From Paenibacillus sp. FSL H8-0079 (lineage in GTDB: Bacteria; Bacillota; Bacilli; Paenibacillales; Paenibacillaceae), in NCBI RefSeq assembly GCF_037991315.1, contig NZ_CP150300.1, positions 1,612,001 to 1,676,000 on the forward strand: a stretch of 64,000 nt of DNA, read 5' to 3'. This document shows positions 54,344-63,221 of the stretch, piece by piece. How positions within the stretch are numbered: the first letter of the stretch is position 1; each line of letters opens with the position of its first letter. The notes beneath the pieces are model-generated. The model was not told the DNA's origin. It did no database searches and saw only the letters and a list, made by a program, of their open reading frames with translations. The position numbers were made by a program, and so were the translations under genes.

Positions 54344-54467
54344 GATTATAATGTATGTGTCATCCTAATTCTGAATGCGGTACAACGCATAGTGCCGCAC
54401 TAGTAGAAACAGCGTTAATAGGATGCTTGTGTCATTTCAAAAACACTCACAAGTCCGCGTTCGTTAC

Positions 54468-55197
54468 TTACTCTGCGCTCTCCTTCGCAAGTGTGGCAAT
54501 GCGCTGAGCGGGATCATTCGTGTACTCTCCACCGTGATAACAGAGAACCTTATTGAGCTTAAGGTTGGTCAGTTTCTGCAGGCTTCGCAGCGCTTCAGGC
54601 ATGTCCGGTGTCGCGGGTGGCGCAGGGCCAACCAGTTCATCATCAACCACACGAAGTTCATCGGCAGCGAGCAGGAACTGTTGCTCTCCGAAATACAGGC
54701 TGATATGACCTGGGGTATGTCCCGGTGTATGAATGACCTGTGTACCGCCTTGAAGGGGCAACAGATCTCCGTCCGCCAGCGTTCTGCTGATGTTCACTTC
54801 CGGCAGCTGCAAGAGCAGTTGGTCTGCCAGTGCCAAAACGGGTGCGGGCAGCAAAGCACGACGTTCAGGCGTGAATTTGATCAAAGGTTTCTCACCAGTT
54901 AGATACGGAATTTCATCGGCATGTGCCCAGATTTCCAGATCAGGGATGGCATCCAGAAGAGCGCCTAGGTTACCGATATGGTCGATGTCCTGATGGGTAA
55001 TAATCACACGTTTGACGTCCGAGAGCTGTACATCCTCTTGTTCCAGTGCGGATTGAAGTTCTGCAAATTGTCCAATCATGCCCGTATCTACCAGGGTAAC
55101 GCCATCTTCGTCATGAAGCATGACGAAGATGGCGTTACCCTGAAGGTGTAGGAATATGAAGATGTAGTGCAGTAATCGAAGTTGTTGGATGGCTCAT
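54468..55197 (-). pseudogene. metallo-beta-lactamase-fold hydrolase gene with a +1 frameshift near its start
   Basis: From ATG 55195-55197 the minus strand reads 'MSHPTTSITALHLHIPTPSG' and then hits TAA. One base shift at the GGG run (55138-55140) restores 'NAIFVMLHDEDGVTLVDTG' and a full metallo-beta-lactamase fold: 'THQDIDHIGN' (HxxxDH-like), 'HTPGHTPGHISLY' and 'CYHGGEYT'. The total, 730 bases, is one base too long for a 242-residue protein. Starting at the ATG at 55121 gives only 217 residues and loses the first two strands. It is either a true frameshift, a sequencing error or a recoded gene. The lesion is in a perfect palindrome. Confidence 0.75.
55092..55142. repeat. perfect 24-bp inverted repeat inside the MBL-fold gene
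   Basis: Bases 55092-55115 are exactly complementary to 55119-55142, with only AAG between. Both arms lie in coding sequence (residues around NAIFVM and HDEDGVTL), and the extra base that breaks the reading frame is in the right arm (the CCC at 55138-55140), paired with GGG in the left arm. Confidence 0.95.
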
Positions 55198-55203
55198 GGT
55201 TAT

Positions 55204-55228
55204 CCGGACCGTAGTCCGGTACACCTCC
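55204..55228 (-). promoter_or_regulatory. ribosome-binding site and hairpin ahead of the MBL-fold gene
   Basis: On the minus strand an AAGGAGG site (55224-55230) is followed by CCGGAC-TACG-GTCCGG (55204-55219) and then ATG at 55197. The linear distance, ~26 bases, is too long, but folding the 16-base hairpin would bring it to about 10. The hairpin could thus bridge the site to the start codon, or serve another purpose. Confidence 0.4.
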
Positions 55229-55253
55229 TTTTCTTTTTTAGCGATGATTGTTG

Positions 55254-55796
55254 TTATTCAGGGCGATTATATTTCAAGTGTTTTCTATATTTTTTTACCG
55301 TATGGAGTAGCGCTTCGAACGTTTCTTCTTCATTACTGCCGTCTTTAACGATGGATACAAACGAGAAATTATCATGAACGAGCTTGTTTCTCGTCTGAAA
55401 CACCTGACTAAGGGACTCAGCGAATTGTTCTTTTTCGGATTCAAGGGCAATGAATTCTTTACTAAGTTCGGCCTGGATGATCTCCATATTGGAACGCGCA
55501 CGGTAGGCAGGAGTTTTCATCAGCTGGGTCGAATTAAACTTTTTCTGATATACCTGTCTATACAATTGATTTAACATTTGTTCAGTAATGGCGCATAGTT
55601 CGATGACCAGTGAAGCATATCTTCGGTTTTTGCGTTTTCGGGTGAGCTCACGTGTTTCTTCGTCGTCCAAGATACCGTATTTTTCATACAGCGTAGAGTC
55701 ATCTTTCTGCAAGATCTCCTGATATTCCTGTTCGAGTAGTGCGATTTCAAGTTTGGCTTGTCGTTTAACTTTTTTAAAATCTTCTTTGGTCAGCAT
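55254..55796 (-). CDS. HEPN-like small helical protein
   Basis: 180 residues from the ATG at 55796, six bases after GGGAGGAC. All-helical and highly charged. Residues ~60-160 contain 'ELCAITEQMLNQLYRQVY' and, after a gap, 'VFQTRNKLVHDNFSF'. The RNKLVH stretch fits the Rx4-6H motif of HEPN domains, which are often RNases in toxin-antitoxin or defence systems. A coiled-coil-like N-terminal part (~1-55) is rich in Lys/Glu. The HEPN call rests on motif and helix pattern only. No partner nucleotidyltransferase gene is nearby. Confidence 0.55.
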   Translation of the reverse strand: MLTKEDFKKVKRQAKLEIALLEQEYQEILQKDDSTLYEKYGILDDEETRELTRKRKNRRYASLVIELCAITEQMLNQLYRQVYQKKFNSTQLMKTPAYRARSNMEIIQAELSKEFIALESEKEQFAESLSQVFQTRNKLVHDNFSFVSIVKDGSNEEETFEALLHTVKKYRKHLKYNRPE

Positions 55797-55900
55797 ACTT
55801 GTCCTCCCATGGAAACCGAGATGTGATCCTATCATTATCTCATATTGTACGCTGTAGCGCCTCTAATTTCGGAACCTCAGGTTCAGAAGGGAATTACCTC

Positions 55901-56764
55901 ATGTCCATTCAGACAGCAATTGTAACAGGAGCTAACTCAGGTATGGGTTTGGCAACTACCATTGAACTTGCAAGGCAAGGATATCGCGTAATTATGGCAT
56001 GCCGCAGTGAGAAGCGCGGACAGGAGGCACTTCAGGAAGCTGTGCGTCAGTCCGGCTCTTCTGCAATTGAATTGATGCTGTGTGATCTTGGTTCACTCGA
56101 AAGCATACGCCAGTTTGCCCGCACATTCCGTGAGCGCCATGATCGCCTGGACGTTCTGGTTAATAATGCCGGGGTGGTTATGGTCAAGCGGAAGGAAACT
56201 TCAGACGGGTTCGAACAGAGTATCGGTATTAACCATCTGGGTCATTTCCTGTTGACCTTACTTTTGATAGAACCTCTGAAAGCCGCGAAGCAGGGACGGG
56301 TTGTGAACGTTTCGTCAGGTGCGTACAAGGCCGGCAAAATCCACTTTGAAGATCCACATCTGCACAAAGGTTATAATCCGATCAAAAGCTATGCTCAATC
56401 CAAATTGGCTAACGTGCTGTTCACTCGTGCACTGGCTCGAAAACTGTCAGGTACGTCTGTCACAGTGAACTGTCTACACCCTGGTGCGGTGGGAACGAGT
56501 ATTGGCGTAGATCGTAATACCGGATTCGGCACACGCATTATGGCTTTTGTAGGCAAGCTTCCATTCTTTCTGTCGCCTGAAGAAGGGGCGCGAACGGCTG
56601 TTTATCTGGCCACAAGCCCTGAAGTTGTCGGCATCACCGGGCGTTACTACTATCAACAGAAAGAGCAGCAGCTGAAGAAACATGCCGTTGATGATGCTTC
56701 AGCTGAGCGTTTCTGGACGTGGAGCGAAGAACAGGTGGGGCTAAAGCCTGACGAGAAGTTGTAA
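55901..56764 (+). CDS. short-chain dehydrogenase/reductase
   Basis: 287 residues from ATG 55901 after GAAGGGAATTACCTC. Classical SDR: cofactor motif 'TGANSGMG' at residues ~9-16, 'LVNNAGVV', catalytic Ser in 'VVNVSSGAY' and 'SYAQSKLAN' (YxxxK). It resembles retinol-dehydrogenase-like SDRs, with Arg in 'ACRSEKRGQE' suggesting NADP preference. Substrate unknown. Faces the HEPN-like gene divergently. Confidence 0.9.
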   Translation: MSIQTAIVTGANSGMGLATTIELARQGYRVIMACRSEKRGQEALQEAVRQSGSSAIELMLCDLGSLESIRQFARTFRERHDRLDVLVNNAGVVMVKRKETSDGFEQSIGINHLGHFLLTLLLIEPLKAAKQGRVVNVSSGAYKAGKIHFEDPHLHKGYNPIKSYAQSKLANVLFTRALARKLSGTSVTVNCLHPGAVGTSIGVDRNTGFGTRIMAFVGKLPFFLSPEEGARTAVYLATSPEVVGITGRYYYQQKEQQLKKHAVDDASAERFWTWSEEQVGLKPDEKL

Positions 56765-56811
56765 TTCAGCACAAGCTGATGAGTGACCCATGAATAGAGT
56801 CGTTACATCTT

Positions 56812-58812
56812 TTATACTTTTGCCTTCACAGCTTGCTGGATCATTTCAATAACAGCTTCAATACGTTGGATGCCTTGATCTCCCTGACCGTATGCACGGA
56901 CAGAGGCGGATGAGGCATTTTTCTCATTCTCACCAAGTACGAGCGAATAAGGCACTTTTTCCATCTGGGCTTCACGGATTTTGTACCCGAGCTTCTCGCT
57001 GCGCAGATCTGTTTCTACCCGAATGCCCGCAGCCCGGAGCTGGCTCTGTACTTGGAGCGCATAGTTTGCATAATGATCTGATACAGGTAGGAGTTTCACT
57101 TGTACAGGTGCAAGCCAAAGTGGGAACGCTCCTGCATAGTGTTCAGTCAGGATGCCGATGAAACGATCGATGGAACCGTAGATGGCACGATGGATCACGA
57201 CAGGACGGTGTTTCAGACTATCTTCGCCAATGTAAGTGAGGTCGAACTTCTCCGGCATTTGAAAATCAAGTTGGATTGTTCCGCACTGCCAGCTGCGTTT
57301 CAGCGCATCGAGGATATGAAAGTCAATTTTCGGTCCATAAAAAGCACCGTCTCCTTCGTTAATGCGATATTCCACGCCTCGACGATCCAGTACATTTTGC
57401 AATGCGCGTTCCGCCTGATCCCACAGCTCTTCTGATCCCATGGAATCTTCCGGACGAGTGGACAACTCAATCTTATATTCGAATCCGAAGATATCGTACA
57501 TACGTCCGATCAGTGAGATCGCCTGATTAATCTCGTCCTCGATCTGTTCTGGCATGACGTAGAGATGCGCATCATCCTGGCAGAACGTCCGTACACGCAT
57601 CATGCCGTTCAGGGCACCTGAGAATTCATGACGGTGAACCTGACCGAATTCCATCATGCGAATCGGCAATTCGCGGTAGGAATGGAGTGTATTTTTGAAG
57701 ATCAGCATGTGCCCAGGACAGTTCATCGGTTTCAGTGCAAAAGTCGCATCGTCCACTTCCGAGAAATACATATTGTCCTTGTAATGCTCCCAGTGACCGG
57801 ATTGCTCCCACAGCCGGTTGTTCATCATGAGAGGAGTCCGAACTTCCTGATAACCTTCCTGCAATTGCAACTCACGGGAGAACTGCTCCAGTTCAGTGCG
57901 AACAGTCATACCTTTGGGCAGATAGAAGGGCATGCCGGGCGCTTCTTCGGAGAACATGAACAGTTCAAGCTCTTTGCCAAGTTTACGGTGATCCCGTTTT
58001 TTCGCTTCTTCGAGCATGTGCAGGTGTTCATCCAGTTGGGCTTTGTTCGGGAAAGCAGTGCCGTAGATGCGTTGCAGCATCTTATTATCCGAGTTACCCC
58101 GCCAGTACGCACCAGCGACATTCAGCAGTTTGAATGCTTTAATCCGACCAGTGGATGGAAGGTGGGGACCACGACACAGATCAAAGAACTCTCCTTGATC
58201 ATAGATCGAAAGCTCGGCGTCCTCGGGTAAATCCCGAATAAGTTCAAGCTTGTAGGGGTCCTGGATTTCTCCAAAGATGCGGAGGGCTTCCTCCCGGCTA
58301 ACCACTCGGCGACTGATCTTTTCATTTTCCTGAATGATTTTGTTCATTTCCCGCTCGATGGCAGCCAGATCGCTAATGGACAAGGCATGCTCCAGATCAA
58401 CATCGTAATAAAAGCCCTCTTCAATGACTGGGCCGATACCCAGTTTCACTTGTTCCGCGCCGTATATGCGTTTGAGCGCCTGTGCCAGCACATGTGCTGC
58501 GCTATGACGGTAACGATACAGGCCTTCCACACTGTCCAAAGTAACGATGACGAGTTCGCAATCCTGCTCAAGCACCCAATCAAGATCGACATTCTGACCA
58601 TCTACAATACCGCCAATGGCTTGTTTTCCAAGACTTGTGCTGATGGACGAGGCGACCGCACCTACAGTGATGCCTGCTTCGTAAGAACGTATCGCGCCAC
58701 CTTGCAGACGGACCTCAATGGAATGACTGGATTGTTGCAGATCGTTTGCTTGGCTGTCTAATTCGTTACCTGATTTGTTGCTTGCTGAGTTACTGTTTTC
58801 TTGTTTGCTCAT
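56812..58812 (-). CDS. thrS: threonine-tRNA ligase
   Basis: 666 residues from the ATG at 58812, with GGAGAG upstream; a polar ~25-residue lead precedes the TGS domain (~28-88). The editing domain shows 'HSAAHVLAQALKRIYG' (HxxxH) and 'LCRGPHLPSTG'. Class II catalytic core: motif 2 region 'FGQVHRHEFSGALNGM', zinc ligands including Cys in 'PMNCPGHMLIF', and a C-terminal anticodon-binding domain. It is controlled by a T-box leader upstream. Confidence 0.96.
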   Translation of the reverse strand: MSKQENSNSASNKSGNELDSQANDLQQSSHSIEVRLQGGAIRSYEAGITVGAVASSISTSLGKQAIGGIVDGQNVDLDWVLEQDCELVIVTLDSVEGLYRYRHSAAHVLAQALKRIYGAEQVKLGIGPVIEEGFYYDVDLEHALSISDLAAIEREMNKIIQENEKISRRVVSREEALRIFGEIQDPYKLELIRDLPEDAELSIYDQGEFFDLCRGPHLPSTGRIKAFKLLNVAGAYWRGNSDNKMLQRIYGTAFPNKAQLDEHLHMLEEAKKRDHRKLGKELELFMFSEEAPGMPFYLPKGMTVRTELEQFSRELQLQEGYQEVRTPLMMNNRLWEQSGHWEHYKDNMYFSEVDDATFALKPMNCPGHMLIFKNTLHSYRELPIRMMEFGQVHRHEFSGALNGMMRVRTFCQDDAHLYVMPEQIEDEINQAISLIGRMYDIFGFEYKIELSTRPEDSMGSEELWDQAERALQNVLDRRGVEYRINEGDGAFYGPKIDFHILDALKRSWQCGTIQLDFQMPEKFDLTYIGEDSLKHRPVVIHRAIYGSIDRFIGILTEHYAGAFPLWLAPVQVKLLPVSDHYANYALQVQSQLRAAGIRVETDLRSEKLGYKIREAQMEKVPYSLVLGENEKNASSASVRAYGQGDQGIQRIEAVIEMIQQAVKAKV

Positions 58813-58845
58813 GTGAACCACTCTCCATTTCTTAAAATGAAAGCG

Positions 58846-59150
58846 CAAAAAACACCCGTCCCGGAGAAGGGACGAGTGCGCTTGGCTCGTGGTTCCACCC
58901 TAATTTGGTTATGGTGCACCCTGATCTCGACCAGCCGCCGTGAACAGGAAACATCATAACCCTCATTGGAATCCGTTATCGGGGATCAGGCGGTGAACTC
59001 TACTGGCAGCATGCCAAACATCCGAGGGAAGTTCGAAATGCTGAGGTTCGAGGTCACGGCTGCAGAGGGGTAATTCCGGTCCGTTCGCTGAAGAAGGTTT
59101 CACCAATCCCCTCTCTCTCTGGGCAGCACGCAAACGAAATCATGTCTCTG
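58846..59150 (-). promoter_or_regulatory. T-box riboswitch (threonine) of thrS
   Basis: Read on the minus strand, the T-box AGGGTGGAACCACG is at 58901-58888, followed by a terminator: ACTCGTCCC pairs with GGGACGGGT (58877-58854) and a T run to 58846. Upstream stem I ends near 59150, with a specifier-loop candidate ACC (59071-59069), a threonine codon, in GGAATTACCCC. Uncharged tRNA-Thr should stabilise the antiterminator and turn on thrS. Stem details are by eye. Confidence 0.9.
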
Positions 59151-59245
59151 GTCATCGCCAAATATGTTAGATCAACTCATTAAAGTTATCCTGAAATGTG
59201 TTGCATTCAATATCAATATATTGGAACAGGTGTTGTTGAGTGTCG

Positions 59246-59274
59246 ATTATATAGACTGAAAATGGAAAGGTCAA
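59246..59274 (-). promoter_or_regulatory. sigma-A promoter of thrS
   Basis: On the minus strand: TTGACC (59274-59269), 17-base spacer, TATAAT (59251-59246). A near-consensus promoter placed ~90 bases before the T-box leader and just downstream of the histidine kinase gene's stop. Confidence 0.85.
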
Positions 59275-59284
59275 GCGGAACATT

Positions 59285-61045
59285 TTATTTGGTTTCGGAT
59301 GGTTCATCCCATATTAAGCGAATGATCGTTCCTTCACCAGGCGTGGATTGTACCTCAATACGACCTTTCATGGCTTCGATCAAACCTTTGGTTACCGCCA
59401 TGCCCAGACCTGATCCAACATCCGATGTACCTGTGTCTGTACCGCGATAGTATCGTTCAAATAACTTCCATACCGTCTCGGAGTCCATACCTCGTCCGTT
59501 ATCGGCAAACTGAATGCTGAACTCATCAGCCTGCTTACCTGAATGAACACTGACAATCAGGGTGGACTCGGGCGGATTATGGAGAAGGGCATTGGCGGTC
59601 AGGTTATCCACGATTCGTTCAAACGATGGAATGTGAACAAGTCCATACACAGGCATTTCGGAAGGTTGGAATAGGATGCGACCTTCTCCATATGCCGGAT
59701 TCCGTTCAGCGCGCTGAATCAAATCATGAAGTAACGTATTTACGTCAGTCTCTTCCACGACAGGCTGATATCCTCCACTACGTAATCGATAGGTCATCGC
59801 AAGGTCATTGACAAGCCTGTCCATATACATGGATTTATCGAGCATTATACCTGCGAATTCCCTGACTTCTTCCTCGGTCCAGCTATATTTATCTGCTTCA
59901 AGCATATGGGCATAACCCTGGATGGAGGATAGGGGTGTCTTAAGATCATGTGTTATGCCAGCAATCCATTCCTCCCGGAGGGACTCGGTCTGTTTGCGGA
60001 GTTCTTCATCTTGCTCCAACGTGTGGGATAGGGCCTGCATGGAGCGAAGCACTTCAGCATACACGTGATATTTCCGTTTCCACTTTCCGTTACGACGCTG
60101 ACTTCGAGGCACTCCGAAAGCTCCGGTAGGCTCCTCATACTGCCCTCGCTCCAGACGCTGTAACCATTGGAGCATATGCAGCATGGGCGAGCCGAATCGG
60201 TTGGCATACCAGAAGGCGAGCAAAATGAGCAGCATGATGATGGATACAATCAATACGACCAATGCCGGCTCCAAAATAAAGTTGTAGGGGTTCTGATCAC
60301 TGCTCGCCGCTGGATCAACAGGGATGCTAATCAACCAAGTGGTTTCACTCTGTTCATCGTACCACGTGGCAACAGACAGGCCGGATCGACTCGGATAGCG
60401 AACTTGCAGAACGAGTTCCTGAATGGTGTATTCGGTCGGTACGCCCATGGCTGGTTTGTTGTAAGAGGAGAGTTCGCGTCCTGACGGGTCCAATATTTGA
60501 AGATAAGCATTGGCAACGCGTAGGGCCTCCTGTTGGTCGGGCTGGAGATTTAGCTTCCCGTTGGTGAGAGCAAGATCTGAACGAATGTTATTCATTAAGG
60601 ACTTGGCCGGGTTACGCTCCCCATATAACAAGGTAAAATCCTTTCCGTTCTTCTCCCGGATCAGCATGACAATCTGATAAGGGAACGGCTTTTGGCTTTC
60701 CCAGTATGCAATCAACTCCCCTGGCTTATAGTGATTAGGAACATCGGCGGGGGTGTGGTATTCATCAATGGCGTAACCTTGTTCATCCAGAACTTGGAGC
60801 CAGCCTTGATTTTTATCCACTTGCTTCAGCAATTCGGGGTCATATTGGATGGTATCATCTGGCATGATCTCTGCTGTATTAATTAATTGGTCCAGACCGT
60901 TGGCAGCAAAATCATCTACCAGATTCACTTCATTTACCTTTTGCACGACCCAGTAAGTCGCTATAGACCCAAGCAGGATGATAAGAACGACTGCACCGGC
61001 AAGCATCCCGATAAACCGGGTCATTAACCTGCGACGAATACTCAT
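59285..61045 (-). CDS. sensor histidine kinase
   Basis: 586 residues; start overlaps the response-regulator stop (ATGA). Membrane span 1 at ~12-36, a large extracellular sensor domain (~37-256), span 2 at ~257-280, a linker, HisKA with the phosphorylated His366 in 'AGITHDLKTPLSSIQGY', and HATPase with N box 'NLTANALLHN', G1 'DNGRGM' and G2 'GSGLGMAV'. Signal unknown. The divergent M23 lipoprotein hints at a cell-wall role. Confidence 0.94.
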   Translation of the reverse strand: MSIRRRLMTRFIGMLAGAVVLIILLGSIATYWVVQKVNEVNLVDDFAANGLDQLINTAEIMPDDTIQYDPELLKQVDKNQGWLQVLDEQGYAIDEYHTPADVPNHYKPGELIAYWESQKPFPYQIVMLIREKNGKDFTLLYGERNPAKSLMNNIRSDLALTNGKLNLQPDQQEALRVANAYLQILDPSGRELSSYNKPAMGVPTEYTIQELVLQVRYPSRSGLSVATWYDEQSETTWLISIPVDPAASSDQNPYNFILEPALVVLIVSIIMLLILLAFWYANRFGSPMLHMLQWLQRLERGQYEEPTGAFGVPRSQRRNGKWKRKYHVYAEVLRSMQALSHTLEQDEELRKQTESLREEWIAGITHDLKTPLSSIQGYAHMLEADKYSWTEEEVREFAGIMLDKSMYMDRLVNDLAMTYRLRSGGYQPVVEETDVNTLLHDLIQRAERNPAYGEGRILFQPSEMPVYGLVHIPSFERIVDNLTANALLHNPPESTLIVSVHSGKQADEFSIQFADNGRGMDSETVWKLFERYYRGTDTGTSDVGSGLGMAVTKGLIEAMKGRIEVQSTPGEGTIIRLIWDEPSETK

Positions 61046-61803
61046 GGGCGTGACACATGTTCCGGCTGAATAAGTTTGTAACCCAGACCCCGGACGTTCA
61101 CGAGAAACACCGGATTGGAAGGATCGGCTTCAATGCGCTCCCGAATGCGGTGAATATGAACCATCACGGTATTGTCATCACTAATGGCTTCAGAGCCCCA
61201 GACTCGCTCATATAGATCTGATTTGGTGAAGATTCGATTGGGGTGCTTGCAGAAAAAGAGCAGTAGTTGGAACACAAGTGCCGGACAGGATACGGACTCT
61301 CCTTCAACCCGAAGCTCACCAGCCCATTCCAGCACCTGGAATCGTCCAAAGTCGTACACGCCTTCCGATGTGCTGGGAGATGACGTATTTACGTTAGATG
61401 GGACGTGATCCGGGATCGCTGTGGTTTTAGTGGGTAAATAACGCTTCAGTAATGATTTAATTCGAGCAACCACTTCCAGTGGATTAAAGGGTTTGGCAAC
61501 ATAATCGTCGCCACCGACGGCGAACCCGGTTAATTTGTCATAATCCGTTGTTTTGGCCGTCAGAAACAGGATGGGCGCATCGGTGACCTGTCGTAGAAAA
61601 GGACAGATTTCCAGTCCGTTTTTGCCAGGAAGCATGATGTCGAGCACGATGCAATGATAGGTCTTGTTGTTGCACGCCTCGATGGCAGCTTCGCCTGTTG
61701 TAACGGTATCAATATCGAGAAACTGCTCTTTGAGCAGAACGGTTTTGAGCATATGCAGAATAGCCTGTTCATCATCCACAAGCAGTAATGAGACGTTATC
61801 CAT
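61042..61803 (-). CDS. OmpR/PhoB-family response regulator
   Basis: 253 residues, ATG at 61803. Receiver domain (~1-120) with Asp10/Asp11, phosphoacceptor Asp55 in 'IVLDIMLPGKNG' and Lys in 'DYVAKPFNP'. A linker of ~30 residues then a winged-helix DNA-binding domain (~150-250) with 'SDLYERVWGSEAISDDNTVMVHIHRIRERIE'-type region. Pairs with the overlapping kinase. An OmpR-like direct repeat lies in its promoter region. Confidence 0.94.
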   Translation of the reverse strand: MDNVSLLLVDDEQAILHMLKTVLLKEQFLDIDTVTTGEAAIEACNNKTYHCIVLDIMLPGKNGLEICPFLRQVTDAPILFLTAKTTDYDKLTGFAVGGDDYVAKPFNPLEVVARIKSLLKRYLPTKTTAIPDHVPSNVNTSSPSTSEGVYDFGRFQVLEWAGELRVEGESVSCPALVFQLLLFFCKHPNRIFTKSDLYERVWGSEAISDDNTVMVHIHRIRERIEADPSNPVFLVNVRGLGYKLIQPEHVSRP

Positions 61804-61885
61804 AGTTTGAAAATGACCTCCTGATCCTTCCGTTGTGTTTATTGCTAATCATACCATCCAAGAGGGCTGTATAGCTTACGAGCTA

Positions 61886-61903
61886 TCTTAACGGAATCTT
61901 AAT
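61886..61903. promoter_or_regulatory. OmpR-type direct-repeat operator candidate
   Basis: ATCTTAA at 61886-61892 is repeated at 61897-61903, an 11-base period as in PhoP/OmpR sites (read as TTAAGAT repeats on the minus strand). It lies between the two-component genes and the divergent M23 gene. Autoregulation and control of the lipoprotein are inferred. The rest of the 221-base spacer shows AT-rich promoter-like sequence on both strands. Confidence 0.6.
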
Positions 61904-62024
61904 TATGCAGCGTTAGAGGGCGAGACGAGTTTAACTACTGGTAAGTTAGGGTTAGACGAAGGATAAGACTCATTCTGTACACTTAACTGGAAAGTATAAC
62001 GATTAACGGGAAGGGATGTTGAGA

Positions 62025-63125
62025 ATGAACAGAGAAGGCCATCTGAAATCAGAACAGAATACACATTCGAAATTACACCATAGAAAAGGCTGGAAGGTGC
62101 TTGCGATTACCCTTGGAGCTTGCGTGATATTATCTGCTTGCGGCAACAGCAACTCGATTACTTCCGACGAGGCGGAGCAGCGGTCATCCGAACAGACGTC
62201 CAATAATGAAGCGAGCGAGAACTCCGATCAGGAGCAGAACTCAAGTTCAGAGGTGAGCACGATGGTTACACCAGACAATTTCATAGATACGTTGATGAAC
62301 GGTTCAAAGGATGCAATCTATAGTCAGTTTTCTCCGGAATTGAAGGGAACGTTAACGTTGGAACAATTCAAGGAAGCTGCTAACCAGTTTCTGGAGGGTG
62401 TGGAATCTTGGGAGCTAGTGGTAGATGCGGAAATGAATCAAATAACCGAGTATAGCTGGAAGGATCAGACTGGAACGAAAGGTGTTCAAGTTTATTTTTC
62501 TGAAGAAAATCAGATTGAAGGTCTCTTAATTCAGCCGCTGGAAACTTATGAGGACACGGATGCCAAATTCACCAAAACAGAGTTCCAATTCCCCATGAAG
62601 GGGGAATGGTATGTATTCTGGGGAGGCAATGATGTGTTGTCCAACTATCATTATGCGCATGAAACTCAGCGCTACGCCCTGGATATTGTTCGTACACAGA
62701 ATAATTCAAGTTATGAAGGCGATACAAAGGCAAACGAAAACTACTATGCTTTTGGTGAACCACTCTATGCAGCTGCGGACGGAACAGTCGTCGAAATCAA
62801 GAACGATATTCCGGACAATGTACCGGGTGTTATGAATCCGGAAGAGCCGGCGGGTAACTATGTGGTCATCGATCATGGAAATGGTGAATACAGCATCACA
62901 GGACACATCAAGGAAGGCAGTGTTTCGGTCAAAAAAGGAGATAAGCTCAAGCAGGGAGACCCTATCGGTGAGCTTGGTAATTCGGGTAACTCCAGTGAAG
63001 CTCATCTGCATTTCCAGGTATCGGACGGTCCGGATCTGTTCACATCTCGCTCAATCAACATTCGTTGGGCAGACCAGACTCAGCAGTTAACGCGTGGGAA
63101 CACAATTCAGGGACTTCCAGAGTAG
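62025..63125 (+). CDS. M23-family (LytM-like) peptidase lipoprotein
   Basis: 366 residues from ATG 62025, nine bases after AAGGG; an ATG at 62016 is too close. Signal peptide with Cys39 in 'VILSACGNS', a Ser/Glu-rich linker, then a DUF3887-like domain (~80-165, 'AIYSQFSPELKGTLTLEQF'). The M23 domain (~185-355) keeps metal ligands in 'HYAHETQRYALD' and 'AHLHFQV', with 'GNYVVIDHGNGEYSITGHI'. Probably a cell-wall hydrolase or regulator anchored to the outer membrane face. Divergent from the two-component system. Confidence 0.88.
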   Translation: MNREGHLKSEQNTHSKLHHRKGWKVLAITLGACVILSACGNSNSITSDEAEQRSSEQTSNNEASENSDQEQNSSSEVSTMVTPDNFIDTLMNGSKDAIYSQFSPELKGTLTLEQFKEAANQFLEGVESWELVVDAEMNQITEYSWKDQTGTKGVQVYFSEENQIEGLLIQPLETYEDTDAKFTKTEFQFPMKGEWYVFWGGNDVLSNYHYAHETQRYALDIVRTQNNSSYEGDTKANENYYAFGEPLYAAADGTVVEIKNDIPDNVPGVMNPEEPAGNYVVIDHGNGEYSITGHIKEGSVSVKKGDKLKQGDPIGELGNSGNSSEAHLHFQVSDGPDLFTSRSINIRWADQTQQLTRGNTIQGLPE

Positions 63126-63146
63126 TGCTCTGTCAGAAGATTAGGG

Positions 63147-63176
63147 ATGACGAAAACTTCTCTTCTCCGTTATAAT
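63147..63176 (+). promoter_or_regulatory. candidate promoter of the GNAT gene
   Basis: ATGACG (63147-63152), 18-base spacer, TATAAT (63171-63176), then the GNAT ribosome-binding site GGAGG at 63211-63215. Confidence 0.6.
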
Positions 63177-63221
63177 ATCCTCTATGGTAATAGAACGATC
63201 TGGAATGATGGAGGAATAGCG

